Part shown: piece after piece, positions 41,160-51,705 of the stretch
Layout of the letters: every line of letters begins with the position of its first letter
Position numbering within the stretch: the stretch's first letter is position 1
NCBI RefSeq assembly: GCF_963678635.1
Contig: NC_087066.1
Span: 17,855,275 to 17,919,274, forward strand
Direction of reading: 5' to 3'
Length of the DNA: 64,000 nucleotides
Source of the DNA: Symsagittifera roscoffensis
Lineage: Eukaryota > Xenacoelomorpha > Acoela > Convolutidae
The notes under the pieces: generated by a model
Database searches by the model: none
What the model was told of the DNA's origin: nothing
What the model saw: the letters and a program-made list of their open reading frames with translations, nothing else
Position numbers and translations under genes: made by a program

Positions 41160-42150
41160 AGCAAGCTTACTGTTAGTTTTTAACCCAACAAATTTAATTG
41201 TAAAGTGCGGATAACGGGAAACCAAAATGAGGTAATTAATCTTAAAGTAACTAATCGGAACTTGAGTTTTAGAGAAAAAAATGACAACTTAAAAACAACG
41301 CTGGAACAAAATATCAGCATCAAAACAAACGATTTGTTTTGTTTCAAAGCGGGTGAGCATGTATCTCTCAAAATTTTGGTTTTATTTTTTTTCTTTATGT
41401 TTGATTTTTTGAAAATTGTTTGAGGTCTTTAGAATGGCGTAAAATGGCCGTCAAGCTTTTTTATTTCAAGTGTATGCTCTTGATGTTATTACTTATACTT
41501 AACTTGTTATAACGTGTTTCGTTATGGAGATAATCAAGGGCTTAGGTTTGCCTAAGGCTTCAAAAACTTCATCAGTTCCCTACCTTTGACAACAAGTGAC
41601 TGATTTAATCTTGACCTGACAATATTTCAAAAATTGAGATAATTGTGTTGTAGAGAGACATTGATTGTTATTACTTATGTGACGATTTAATGAGTTGTTG
41701 ATTAAATTGTGCCATTAAACTAAATCCGTGCGTGAAGCAATATGAGGATGATTGTGTAAAATATATTGAGTCGTTTGTTTTTGGTGTTTTTTTGCTCTAA
41801 AATTTAGTCTTGATCCTTTAAGAGCTAACAAAATAAGTTCTGCGTAACCGTTCTTGACTTTAGGGCAATGTCTTTCAATAGCATAAAGCAATGAGCTTGC
41901 CCCTAGTACTAAGACCATGTTTGAAAAAACGTTGAAGCAAAAAAAAAAAATAGGGAATTAACTTCCTTACTGAAGATTTTTTAAATGAAGATTATGAAGT
42001 AACACAGAAGATAAACACTTAGGTATAGTGGGCTAATTGAAACTATGACAGGGAGAACTAACATTTAAAAGTGGTAGAGTTCTGACGGACATTTTTATTA
42101 TCGGTCTATTAAATAAGCAATTACGGACAACGAAAACGGTTTGTTACAAT
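41160..42150. other. Intergenic or intronic stretch, nothing recognised
   Basis: Short ORFs on both strands without motifs. It lies within the large trefoil B intron if that model is right. Confidence 0.3.
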
Positions 42151-42392
42151 ATGCGGATCGCAACGACAAACGAACGGGTTAAATTCCATAAATTAAGTGT
42201 CAAACAACCACTGGGAGAACTCCTGAGGTAAGATATCAACTCATATCAGAGAATTCAACATCAAAGTTGGCATACGGTTTCGCACGAGACACGCTTTTCA
42301 GGATGATAACGTGACTCAGAAAACGATTCTGGGAACGACCGGTTGGGATGAACCTTTCTGAGCTTCAGACACTCCTGCAGAGAACTCTCCAG
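42151..42392 (+). CDS. Possible 5' exons of an unknown plus-strand gene
   Basis: ATG at 42,151 opens MRIATTNERVKFHKLSVKQP, ending at a strong donor (CTGAG|GTAAGA, 42,227). A second exon-like block (acceptor CGCTTTTCAG|G at 42,302, donor CTCCAG|GTAAGA at 42,392) contains an ATG reading MNLSELQTLLQRTLQ. The two do not join in one frame, so they could be alternative or untranslated first exons. No downstream exons recognised. Confidence 0.2.
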
Positions 42393-42399
42393 GTAAGAA

Positions 42400-43780
42400 T
42401 TTCGCTCAAATTGTTTCAATCAACAAAATAATGACGGGCGGAAGCAAAGGTTTTTGATTTTTAGATTATAAATTTCCAAAAGTTTGGTGTTTTACTATGA
42501 GTCATCAAAACAAATCAAGTTCTTCTTCGAACTTTTTCGATTGTTTCCGAAGTTGGTAAATTTCTAAAGCTAGTTTTGAAAACCTTGTAATTTGTTTTCT
42601 AGGTTTTTCGGAAATTTTGGTCAAGTTAGACTAGCGACACTTTAGAGATAAAGGTCGTTTTTGTTCGGTTTGTACACAAATTTCATTAAGCAAAAACTTA
42701 CAGCAATAGAAAGGATTCAAAATTTACGTTCTCAAAATTTTTTTGCTATTTCTCTTTCATTGGAATTTTTGGTCTCCATTATCCGTCAGCGTCTAGTTGT
42801 AGAGTAAATTGACGGCGACTTGGTACGTTTGCAATGTTGTCTTGCTCCTAGTAAAAACCTCTGTCGACAATGAAGAAACTCAGTATTTTGAAAATTGTCA
42901 GTAGACAGAATAAAAAAGTAGGAGAACATGTGTCTCCGAAAGATAACTCCGAATTGTATGTTCTAGTTCTATCAATAATTTTTCTCTCGATTAACGAGAT
43001 ATAAGAAAAATTTTCTGATGTGGCAAAACATTTTGCAATCAAACAAGGAAGGAAAATTATATGATTATTTTTTTTCCGGAAAAAATTCTCTTTTTTTCCC
43101 GGAACAAATTTTTTTTTCCCGATCGTATTCTCATTTTTCAGCAAGCAAATAGCCCATTTTCCAATAAAAAATAGTTTTCTTTTCTTGACTTTCCCGAGGC
43201 GCGGCACCAAATAGTCTATGAGCTTTAAGCAACAGGGCGGTTGTTTAAAAGCAAAAGAAAGAATTCAATTCAGGATTTTACACAGCTCAGATGTGAAATT
43301 ACAAAAAAATTCGGAAATCACATTTTTGTCACTATCACCCTTTGTGGGCATCTGAACTTTTCGATATTTCAACATATTTCTGTGAACCATAATCTGATTA
43401 ACTTGATGTCTCAAACTCATTGCGGCAGAAGCTCAATTGAACAAATAATTTTTCTCAACAAAATCAGCTATAAAAAACGTTTGAACAAAAACCGAAAATT
43501 GATTTTTTTAGATTCTAAGGTAAGGGGATTTTATTAGTTTTAAGACAAATTTGTTGTTAAAACGAACCCAAAATTTGTATACGAAATGCAAAAATTATAG
43601 TATAATGTAGATGTTAGCACACGCTAACAGATTGAATTATAAAAACTCAAAAATCAGAAAACAAAACATTCAAAATTTGAATGTTTCAAAAAAAAAGATT
43701 TTTCTGAAATATTTCGGAAAGTATTTTGTTTTCTGGAAAGCTTAGCAAGGGCACGTATCGAAACCATTTGTTCGTCATGA
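42400..43780. other. Unassigned stretch
   Basis: Contains two ORFs of about 100-120 codons on opposite strands without recognisable motifs. AT-rich; no repeat family seen. Confidence 0.3.
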
Positions 43781-43795
43781 ACTATAATTAGTCTA

Positions 43796-44015
43796 GTCTC
43801 TTTTCCAGTTGCCCACCCCCCTCGTAAAATTTCAAAATAAAGCTGTTCAAAAACTGATCACACGGCATTTTGCATGAAAAGAATTTTGGGAAAATTTGTT
43901 CACCTATTCACGCTGTCGTGTTTTAATGCAGTTTATAACATGAAAAGTCATTTTAAATAAGTTTTCATGTTTTAAGTTTCCGAAAAAAAAGGGGAGGGGG
44001 GACTGGAAAAGAGCC
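43796..44015. mobile_element. MITE, GGCTCTTTTCCAG family, complete
   Basis: Termini GTCTCTTTTCCAGTTGCCC and GGGGGACTGGAAAAGAGCC. Perfect 8-bp duplication TTAGTCTA at 43,788-43,795 and 44,016-44,023. The interior matches 29,436-29,653. Confidence 0.85.
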
Positions 44016-44023
44016 TTAGTCTA

Positions 44024-44310
44024 GTCCATATGCCATTTTTCGTATAAATGGGACAATGTGAACGAAAAAGAGCCGAGGGTTTACATTTTGGCACTTTTCC
44101 AGGGTATAAAAGAGCATCAGGCTCTTTTTCGCTCCACCCCACCTGCAGTTTTTACAGGTAATCTTCTGTTCACATTTTCCAATTGTTACAAGTTTTGACA
44201 ACAATTTAATTAGACCATGGCAAACATGCTTTTCTGTAATGGTTATCCTTGTAAAACCCCTCGTTACACCATAAAATGAAACTTGTGTCAGGAATAAAGG
44301 CCGAGCCCTA
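44024..44310. mobile_element. Two partial family B MITEs
   Basis: A right-end fragment (CCATATGCCATTTTTCGTATAAATGGGACAATGTGAACGAAAAAGAGCC, 44,026-44,075) precedes a left-end copy (GGCTCTTTTTCGCTCCACCCCACCTGCAG from about 44,120) that lacks its right terminus. Confidence 0.5.
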
Positions 44311-44319
44311 AAATTTTAT

Positions 44320-44609
44320 TGGAAATTTTGAACTTTTTTTAGGTCAACCAAATTGATTTTTTGAGCTCTCCCAAAGCACTAAAAGTCTTGTTTTAACCAA
44401 GTTTACTGCGGCGCAGGCAAAATTAAAAAAAAAACAGACCAAAAAAGGCGTTTTTAAGCACTTTTTGGAAAATTTTGACCAAAAAATTGCGTTTTGTCGG
44501 CGCGCGCTCCCCCCTCAAATTTAGTATATATTGGCGCCTTTGGGTCGGCAGGGGGTTGAGTCCTTGAGAGAAAGGGCGTCCCCCCCCCCCCCCCCCAAAT
44601 CCACCCCTG
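44320..44609. mobile_element. Partial hAT-type MITE
   Basis: The internal block GAGCTCTCCCAAAGCACTAAAAGTC matches the 23,862 copy, and the right end AAATCCACCCCTG with a poly-C tract is present. The left terminus is not intact. Confidence 0.5.
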
Positions 44610-44739
44610 TAGCAAGATTACCAATTGTTGCACGATTAGCATTCGTCCAAATCTACCTGATTTTCGTAGATATCTTTTCTAAAACCCATGGTTACAACAT
44701 AAAAATGATGCCACGTATGTCAAAATCTCTTTTACTCAC

Positions 44740-44977
44740 ATAAACTGGTAGCTCTCAAAGGTAACATATCCGCCAGGGTTTTCATGCAATCTAAATTTAC
44801 AGTCATCCGTTTTCCCGTTTCCACTACAATACAGCTTCCCGTCGGGCTTAACTCGCAAATACTTGTCAGTCTCCATTGGGAAGGTCAAACTGCGGAGTGA
44901 AATGATGTTGGAGCCGTGATTGGTCACGATGAAATGCAACTGCTCGTCGTGTTCGGCGGCTCCTTCGGATCTTTACC
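44740..44977 (-). CDS. Trefoil B, middle exon
   Basis: Translates AAEHDEQLHFIVTNHGSNII, then DKYLRVKPDGKLYCSGNGKT, DDCKFRLHE and FESYQF. It ends at a consensus donor TTTAT|GTGAGTAAA (44,740) with phase 2, the same position as in trefoil A. The acceptor is near 44,965-44,978 but is not fixed: the boundary lies upstream of GCCGCCGAACAC. Confidence 0.75.
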
Positions 44978-45208
44978 AGTTTAAGACCTCTTAGCACGAT
45001 ATCATAATACTTAAAGTCAGAAAAAAATTACGCGAAGTGTTCGCTGAAAATTTTTGGATAACAGGAATCTACTTATGTGGATCAATTTCATAAATCAATC
45101 CATCCATCGATCTGGAAGTGTTAGGTACGAATGATAAAATATATTTTTTTGCGAGACAAGCGGATATGAGTGTTTTCAAATTTGGAGGTAGGAGAAACGA
45201 TAAAGAAC

Positions 45209-45529
45209 CGTGCCTTCTCCACGACAGTCTATGTCGCCGAAGTCTGTCACTCGAAGCGCCTTGCGAGACTTCCGATTGACCAGTTGCACCACGTGATTGT
45301 CCTTGAACAGCTGCAAAGTCGGACTGGATTTCCAGCGGTCTTTCATGTGTCCCAAACGGGTCGTAATTCCAGTCCAAAAACCAGGCTCTACTTTTGGTTT
45401 TTTGTCTTTTTTGTCTTTCTTGTCTTTCTTGTCCTTTTTGCTCTTCTTGAGTTTGGAGTGGGAGGAGTCGGGAGTTAGACCTCGGGAGGATGGCGAGGGG
45501 GTCTTGGATCGATTCCCATGTTTGCCCAT
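45209..45529 (-). CDS. Trefoil B, first exon with Lys-rich N-terminus
   Basis: Chosen start MGKHGNRSKTPSPSSRG (45,529); an in-frame ATG also lies 30 nt upstream. A Ser/Pro-rich segment is followed by a KKDKKDKKDKK tract, then KVEPGFWTGITTRLGHMKDR and VVQLVNRKSRKALRVTDFGD, the first trefoil strands. There is no signal peptide and the N-terminus is strongly basic, so an intracellular (nuclear or cytoskeletal) protein is likelier than a classically secreted ligand; intracellular FGF-homologous factors and fascin-like proteins are precedents. Unlike trefoil A, the coding sequence runs past the DFGDI position into DCRGE before the intron, so the first intron differs. Confidence 0.7.
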
Positions 45530-45937
45530 TACCACAGGGCCCAATCGGCATAATGGCAATTTTCGTGATTTATTTTATTTTGCTTTATGTTCTTAAAACA
45601 TTGAAATTTTGTTGCATAGCTCAGCCTTTTTTATTATTTTCCTCATATGCAAGTTTTCACCTCTAGTTCTTTGGCTCACGATGTCGTATTTCATTACGTT
45701 TGGCAAGCTGACTAAATGAAATATTCCAAATTTATTTGTTTTTCCTACCTCACATGATAAAACCATCCGCTTGACCATAAAAAGCTGGTAGAAAAAGGAA
45801 AAAGCGCTCAAAGTTTATAAACGAAACTGATTTTTTTCTACAACACTACATCCCAGGAGGGTATATTTAGTGTATCTAGCGTGTTGAGGAGGTTATATGA
45901 CGGTAAAAATTTTAAATAATTGAAAAGACGTCCATCC

Positions 45938-46153
45938 GGCTCTTTTCCAGTTCCCCCCCTTTCAAATTCAATTTTGAAAAGTCTATTTAACGTTGTCGCA
46001 ATGCAATGAAATTAAGCGTGGTGAACAAATCGACAATTCTGAACAGATTTGTTCTTCATACTTTACAGCGTAAAATCACGCATTTAGCCGTAATAACACG
46101 TAAAACAAATATAAAACTCGGTATTTTGAAAAGGGGGGGACTGGAAAAGAGCC
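45938..46153. mobile_element. MITE, GGCTCTTTTCCAG family, complete
   Basis: Termini GGCTCTTTTCCAGTTCCCCCCC and GGGGGGGACTGGAAAAGAGCC. Perfect 8-bp duplication GTCCATCC at 45,930-45,937 and 46,154-46,161. The interior is close to the copies at 6524 and 13,730. Confidence 0.88.
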
Positions 46154-46523
46154 GTCCATCCGATTAATGTCATTCCTAGAAATTTTGGCGGTTTAATGAG
46201 TATATCATTCACTTTTTTGAGGAGCTGAATAACGAAAAATGCCGAACTCGACAATAGGTTTAAATAAAAATGCTTCCTGCTAAGTTTCTGAAGCTCGTAA
46301 TTGACCTTGGTTTTTCTAATGGGAGAATCATTTTCTGTATTGTCACATAGTTAAGAATACTGAATGAGTTGTGCAATGGCACGTGCTATTTTATGCATTC
46401 AGATTCCAGATTAAAATAATTTCCAATTATTTTCTGCAAAATTTTTTTACAGCCCCCCATCACCGTCAATTTTAACTCGATGATGGTGTTGATCATTTAG
46501 TGTATTTGGTACAGTCAATGATC

Positions 46524-46720
46524 GGCTCTTTTTCCTTCCCCCCCCCCCCACCTCACACGAGATTAGTGTAACCAGTGGTTTTACGAGGCTGAGTATGAAG
46601 ACTAAATATGTTTGTCGTGGCCTTATTAGTCTGCATGTAAATTTTCATAACAATCGGACAATGTGGCCAACAAATTTACATGTAAAAATTTGCAGGTGGG
46701 GGGGGAAAGGAAAAAGAGCC
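46524..46720. mobile_element. MITE, family B, complete
   Basis: Termini GGCTCTTTTTCCTTCCCCCC and GGGGGGAAAGGAAAAAGAGCC. Perfect 8-bp duplication CAATGATC at 46,516-46,523 and 46,721-46,728. Inserted in reverse relative to the 15,900 copy (interior motif on the other strand). Confidence 0.88.
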
Positions 46721-46728
46721 CAATGATC

Positions 46729-47250
46729 AAAATTAATTATTGCAGCGTCTAGTTTTCTACCGAGCCAAAAAAGAAAATGTTTTTTTTTCATTTTTTTGTT
46801 GTTATCCCAGCAAACCTATAAGGAACCCGGTTGAATTACTAACTAGTTAAAAACATGGCCGATGAAACTACTTAAGATATTTTGGATAAAACTTCATAGA
46901 AGATCTTTTGGAGAAAAATTCTAGTCTTCGTAAAGAGTAAAGAGAATTTGTTTTTATGAACTTAAGATTGTTTTTTTTTTGGGATACTGGCAAACTTTCT
47001 CCTTTCACCGTGCAAAAATAATCAGATAAAAGATTTGATAAAATTTCTGTTTTCAATGTTTCAGAAGTTTTAATGTCCTATCGCCAATACCAGACCACTA
47101 GAAAAATTTTCTATACGTGATTATTTTATAGGTATATATGTATTTTTAAAGTAAAATAGGTAGAACAGAATATTTGCTAGTCATAAACAAGACCGCCACG
47201 AGAAGGCCTGCACATGGTCCCAAACATTCTAGATAGTTTTTTTTTCTGTG
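46729..47250. other. Spacer, nothing recognised
   Basis: Only short ORFs; the 3' part leads into the RT fragment. Confidence 0.3.
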
Positions 47251-48190
47251 GCAACGACAAAATTAACATCACAAAAACATAGAGCTATAAAACAACCAAG
47301 AGTGTTCAGGAAAAGAACTCAGCTGCTTTATAGTTTGTCAGGGAAGAATTGGGATCTTACTTCCACAGACCTGAGAAGACTTTACAACGCCTATGTCAAT
47401 CCAGGAGCACTTTACGCCAGTGAAGTCTGGGGTTCTTTTCTCTCCGACTCAAATTGGAACAAGCTGGAGGACTGCAACAATAGAGCTGCAAGAATTATTA
47501 GTGGCGTACCGGCATGTTAAAATGCAGTTGCTACTCTTATAGAAGCCAGGCTCTCTACACTCAAACAGTTCAGTGATGAAAAAGCCGCCGTTTTGTACAA
47601 AAAGTTTCTCCATTTCCCGATAGACCATCATCTTCGTCTTCTGGCAGATGAAGGCCAGCCTCAGAGAGTAAAAGCGGGATGAGCCGGCAGATTTCGTCCG
47701 ATTGGAGAATCACGGCCAGAAAGAAGATCCAAAATAAACCTGATAAGGTCAATACAAAAGAGTACATATTGACGACCAGAGAAGACTTCACATTAGAAGA
47801 GTACCGACAGAAAACTGAAAAAGATCACATACATCGACGAACTTGCAATGGTCAGGCGTTAGATCATTCAACAAACCGAAATAGAGAAGAAGAAGTTCTG
47901 CTTCATGGAGTCCGGGTAAACCGATGTTACAAGCTTGCAAAACTGAGCATCTACTGGGACGGAGTGAATCGCCACAATGCCGCTATTGCAACAGTGACCA
48001 AGAGGAAGACACGGAACATTTCATTTTGAAATGCAGTAATTGGGCAGAAGAAAGAAGAATCACTTTGGGTTCGGTCCCCAGTGTCACAGTACTGCAAACA
48101 AATCCCGTACAAGTCTTGCAGATTATTGGTCGAACAGGACGTCTTCGTCCTCAAATCAATTAAGAACGAGCTCCAAAATAACAACAACAA
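47251..48190 (+). pseudogene. retro3: 5'-truncated LINE, RT C-terminal domain with zinc knuckle
   Basis: Reads SLSGKNWDLTSTDLRRLYNA, YVNPGALYASEVWGSFL and NRAARIISGVPA, the connection region after the RT fingers of LINEs. Then, across stops and frameshifts, LIEARLSTLKQFSDEKAAVL, and finally CRYCNSDQEEDTEHFILKC, the C-terminal C-x2-C-x8-H-x4-C knuckle found in many LINE ORF2 proteins. The stop at 48,163 is followed by (AAC)n. No RT catalytic motif is present because the copy is 5'-truncated. The part from 47,383 is repeated at 54,074. Confidence 0.7.
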
Positions 48191-48475
48191 CAACATACAT
48201 ACATATATACATACATACATACATGCACACATGCACACTTGCACACATACGTACAAGCATACATTCGTACATATGTACATACATAGATACATACATACAA
48301 ACATACATACATACATACATACATACAGACATACATACATACATGCATACATACATACATAAATACATATATAATTGCTTACATAAAAACATTATTATAT
48401 ACAAACATCCTTTAATACATACATACATACATAATGAAAACAGACATGCATTCATACATACATACATCGAAACGC
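48190..48475. repeat. (TACA)n microsatellite following retro3
   Basis: Imperfect ATAC/TACA repeats interrupted by GCACA and TTGC variants. The tract starts with AACAACAACAACA directly after the retro3 coding end, suggesting it grew from the 3' tail. Cys/Tyr/Met-rich ORFs here are repeat translations. Confidence 0.85.
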
Positions 48476-49060
48476 TTCTCAGTCGAGAAAACCCTCTGTA
48501 AAACGCAGTCGAAATGCTACTCGGTCGACTAGGCTCCTCGGTCGAATTCGGTCGAACCGTTTTTCCTCGGTCAAACACAGTCGAAATGTTTTTTCTCGGT
48601 CGAAATTCTTCTCGGTGGAAAAAACTCCTCGTTCGAAAAAAATCCGCGGTCAAACTCGGTCGAAACGTTTTTTCTCGGTCGAGCACAGTCGAACTGTTTT
48701 TTCTCGGTTGATTTTTGTCTCGGTCGAAAAAACTTCTCGGTCGAACTCGGTCGAAACGTTTTTCCTTGGTCGAACTTGATCGAATTGTTTTTCCTCGGTC
48801 GAATACAGTCGAACTATTTTTCCTCCGTTGAAGTTTTTCTCGGTCGAAAAAACTACTCGGTCGAACTCGGTCGAAACGTTTTTCCTCGGTCGAACTTGAT
48901 CGAATTGTTTTTCCTCGGTCGAAGTTGATCGGAACGTCCTTCCTCGGTCGAACATAATCAAGACATAGACAGCTTGGGTTGAGTCGGTCGAAACAAATCG
49001 AGCCTGGGTCGAGACGGTCGAAGCATACCATTTTTTGGTTAAGTCTGTCGAAACATAAAT
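48470..49060. repeat. TCGGTCGAA minisatellite, unit 1
   Basis: Dozens of CTCGGTCGAA or TCGAACTnGGTCGAAACG words in a semi-regular pattern, about 60 bp per higher-order unit (e.g. AACTCGGTCGAAACGTTTTTCCTCGGTCGAACTTGATCGAATTG twice). Minus-strand translation gives FDRxK repeats, but all frames are similarly open because of the repeat. Confidence 0.8.
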
Positions 49061-49369
49061 CGCAAAGCTCGACCAGGGGATTCAAATCAATTGCAAGCGC
49101 CAAATTAACCTGTTTGTATGTACTCGTGTCCATAAACATTTTCACTTTTTTCTTTGTTGTTTTCACGCTATATTAAGAGCAAGCAAAGATCATCAGACAC
49201 TTAAAGATTAAATTTAGTCCATAAACTCAAGTTGATTGTCCTTGTGTTGTTTTTACGAGGAAGTTTCTTCAACAAGGACACCTCAGATACCAGTTTAATT
49301 GACTGACTCATTTAACAGTCCAAAAAAATTAAGGGTATTTGTCTATATCCTCGTGGTTTCAACTAGTGT

Positions 49370-50820
49370 CATCAGCCATGTGTCTTCTGATCAGATCGTC
49401 CAGAAGAAGCTGACTGAAAGCTCAATTCAGGTTCAAGAAGTTGAACGACTCCGGAGTTTTCGAGATGATCACGGGTACACTTGTCGAGTTTCACCATGTA
49501 TTTCTCCTGGATTAACTTCCTTATCTCAGCCCCTACTTTTGCCTGATTGTGTATTGGGACTTTCCGTAATTTTTCTTTTGGTTTTGGCCCTCAATGATAT
49601 CTGAGCTGTATGAACAGTTTACGACTAACTGACCTTCCCAACTGAGTAAAGACTCTGGCAAAACTTTGGGTGAAGTGATCTTTCCATTGATCAATAACAA
49701 GACCTCTTTGTTAGCGTGTTTTGTCCGGAAAGCCCGATTGACCAGCATTTCGTTTGGTTTTCTGACCTTGATAATCTAGATGTGTGACTTTACTCCAACT
49801 ATTAACTTTCCGTACAATATGGCCGGCCTGTGGTTAAAGTCGACGTACGTCGTTCTTATTGGTTCTTAGTCAATACTACGCAGCACTGTTGACTTTATGG
49901 AGTCTAACGACCGTAAGAGAACTGGGAACTTCGATTTGCTGTCCGTGTCAAAATAAACTTGGCTGCGCGCACTGTGATGCTGGTGCAGTTTGTTTTTCCA
50001 GTCGCTTTTTATTTTATCATCTGCAATTCGTGACAGACGAGAGAATTAATAATACTTTAGATATCCTAAGTACTGAGTACTTTGATTCGCTGAACATGCC
50101 AAAAAAAGGTTGTCTCCTCCTCCTCCTGTTCAAAATCTACATTTGTTACTTGTCCTCTTTAATTGCAGCATTTTGTAGAATGATCCATATATTTGCATTC
50201 TCTACAAAAGACAACTTTAGCCAGGCATTTTTCTCTGCTCTCTGTGTTCGGCCGAAAAGATGGTTTCGTAAAAAAAGGCATGGCTTTGACGGCTGTTGCG
50301 AATTTTCATTTCTTCGCCCTCTATAGGATTGCTCAGATTTTGGTCGTTGTTTATTCTTGAGTGTGCGCTGTTTCTTGATTGTATACGACATATCCCAATA
50401 ACTAGCTGAAGAATTTTGTTGTTTGTAAAATATTTGCCGTCGCGTATCCTTTGTTCAGGAGTAAAGCGGACCACATTATTTTGCCAAATTTTGCACCTGG
50501 TCTGATGCAGATTTTGCTCTCAAGAACGGGAATTCCATTTTGCAAACTCTTGTAGTTTTTTTATTGCAAAAAAATTATTTACTGATCACTTCTTTATCGT
50601 TGACTGCCTGGCCAGCGAGGCAAAAAAAGGATTCCAGGCTCTCCTTTTCTCCTCTCTTTGAAATAAAGAGCTGCTTCTTTTGTAGAAAAAAAAACTATTC
50701 TTCTTCTTGAACATAACCTCGCTTGCTTCGTGAATTTTTTGAACGTTTGAACGTTATTGTGTCTATTTTTTTTGGACGTAGTTCTGTGTGAGCATATTTT
50801 GTCCCTCCGTTTCAATAAAA
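49370..50820 (-). pseudogene. LTR-retroelement-like remnant (Gag knuckle and Pol start)
   Basis: On the minus strand, at about 50,205-50,165, the sequence reads CRECKYMDHSTKCC, fitting a CCHC Gag knuckle. About 450 bp downstream is a frame MLVNRAFRTKHANKEVLLLI followed by SPKVLPESLLSWEGQLVVN. In unit 2 it continues to KVGAEIRKLIQEKYMVKLDK, resembling the protease-to-RT linker of gypsy-type Pol. Upstream minus frames (50,815-50,594 and 50,474-50,217) are basic and Gag-like but unassigned. No LTRs found. The identification is tentative. Confidence 0.35.
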
Positions 50821-51156
50821 AATGATAATTGGAATTTCACTCGGCTTTCCGCGTCGTGGTAGAATACTTCAAGGCTAAATGTTGTGTCCTTTTTGCGACG
50901 TTCATCGTTTCCTTTGTTCTCTTTTCTAAGATTTTAGACAATCCAGATTTTTGTCTTATCTGCAGTCTCGGTACTGAAAATGGTCTCTGTTTATCATCTA
51001 GTGGCACGAGGAGGAGATTATATCTCAAAGTTATAGAAGAGCAACAACCAGGAATGGTCCAACGTTTTACAATACTCACATATATACGTTTACATATTTA
51101 CAATACTCATTTTGTATCCTAGTGCTTGACTTCTGTCGACAAAAATCTATATAAAA

Positions 51157-51705
51157 ACAAGACTGCTCGTATCAGGGCGAAGCCCTGAATGTTCCGACTG
51201 CCTTTTAAGGTTTATTGAGCAGCATTAATACATGAAAAAAATTAAATGAAATAAAATAAAATGAAATTTTTTTTCTAAAATTTTAATTTTTATAAATGAA
51301 AATCATTCCCCCACACGCCATATAAAGTACAAAAAGATAGATTTCGTTCCTTTTAACAAATCAATTATGGCAAATAAGCTTCGTTCAACCAATTTGGAAC
51401 GATTTATAAGACGAGACGGGCTAAATTTCCGCTTACGCGTTAATAGCGCGAATTATATCGCGCGTGAATTGTCCCAAATTGGTCAAAATGGCCAAAATAG
51501 CAATTTTTAAACCCTTATAATTTTTTATAAAATAATCACAGGTGAAATATCTTTTCAAATTTAAGCTCAAGACAACAATACCTTTCGAATGATATTAAAA
51601 AATTCCGTCAAAAATGTCTAGTTAAAAAGTCGAAATTTGTCTGAAGAAAAAAAACCCACCCCGAGCACAAATATTCCGTTACTTTCGTATCGAAAGTCGG
51701 AACAA
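51157..51705 (-). mobile_element. HINE-like repeat, copy H7 (unit 1)
   Basis: Full minus copy with CAGGGCGAAGCCCTG and CTTTCGTATCGAAAG hairpins and both TTGTT-type ends. A degenerate plus-strand start (CTTGTTCCGACTAAAGTGACTCG) lies at about 52,252 immediately after a CAAGCAGTCTT end. Confidence 0.7.

Noticed and set aside
43241-43537. 98-codon ORF as a gene
   Set aside because: No recognisable motif, AT-driven composition and no splice or promoter support.
45170-45596. Plus-strand ORFs opposite trefoil B exon 1
   Set aside because: Shadows of the Lys-rich tract; the minus strand has the homology to trefoil A.
48040-48501. His/Tyr/Thr-rich plus-strand ORFs over the TACA tract
   Set aside because: Translation of a microsatellite; no start context or non-repeat domain.
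48156-49166. 336-codon minus-strand ORF (and its copy at 54,847-55,857)
   Set aside because: It runs through the TCGGTCGAA minisatellite and the TACA microsatellite. Its FDR and MYVC repeats are translations of simple DNA repeats, and other frames are equally open.
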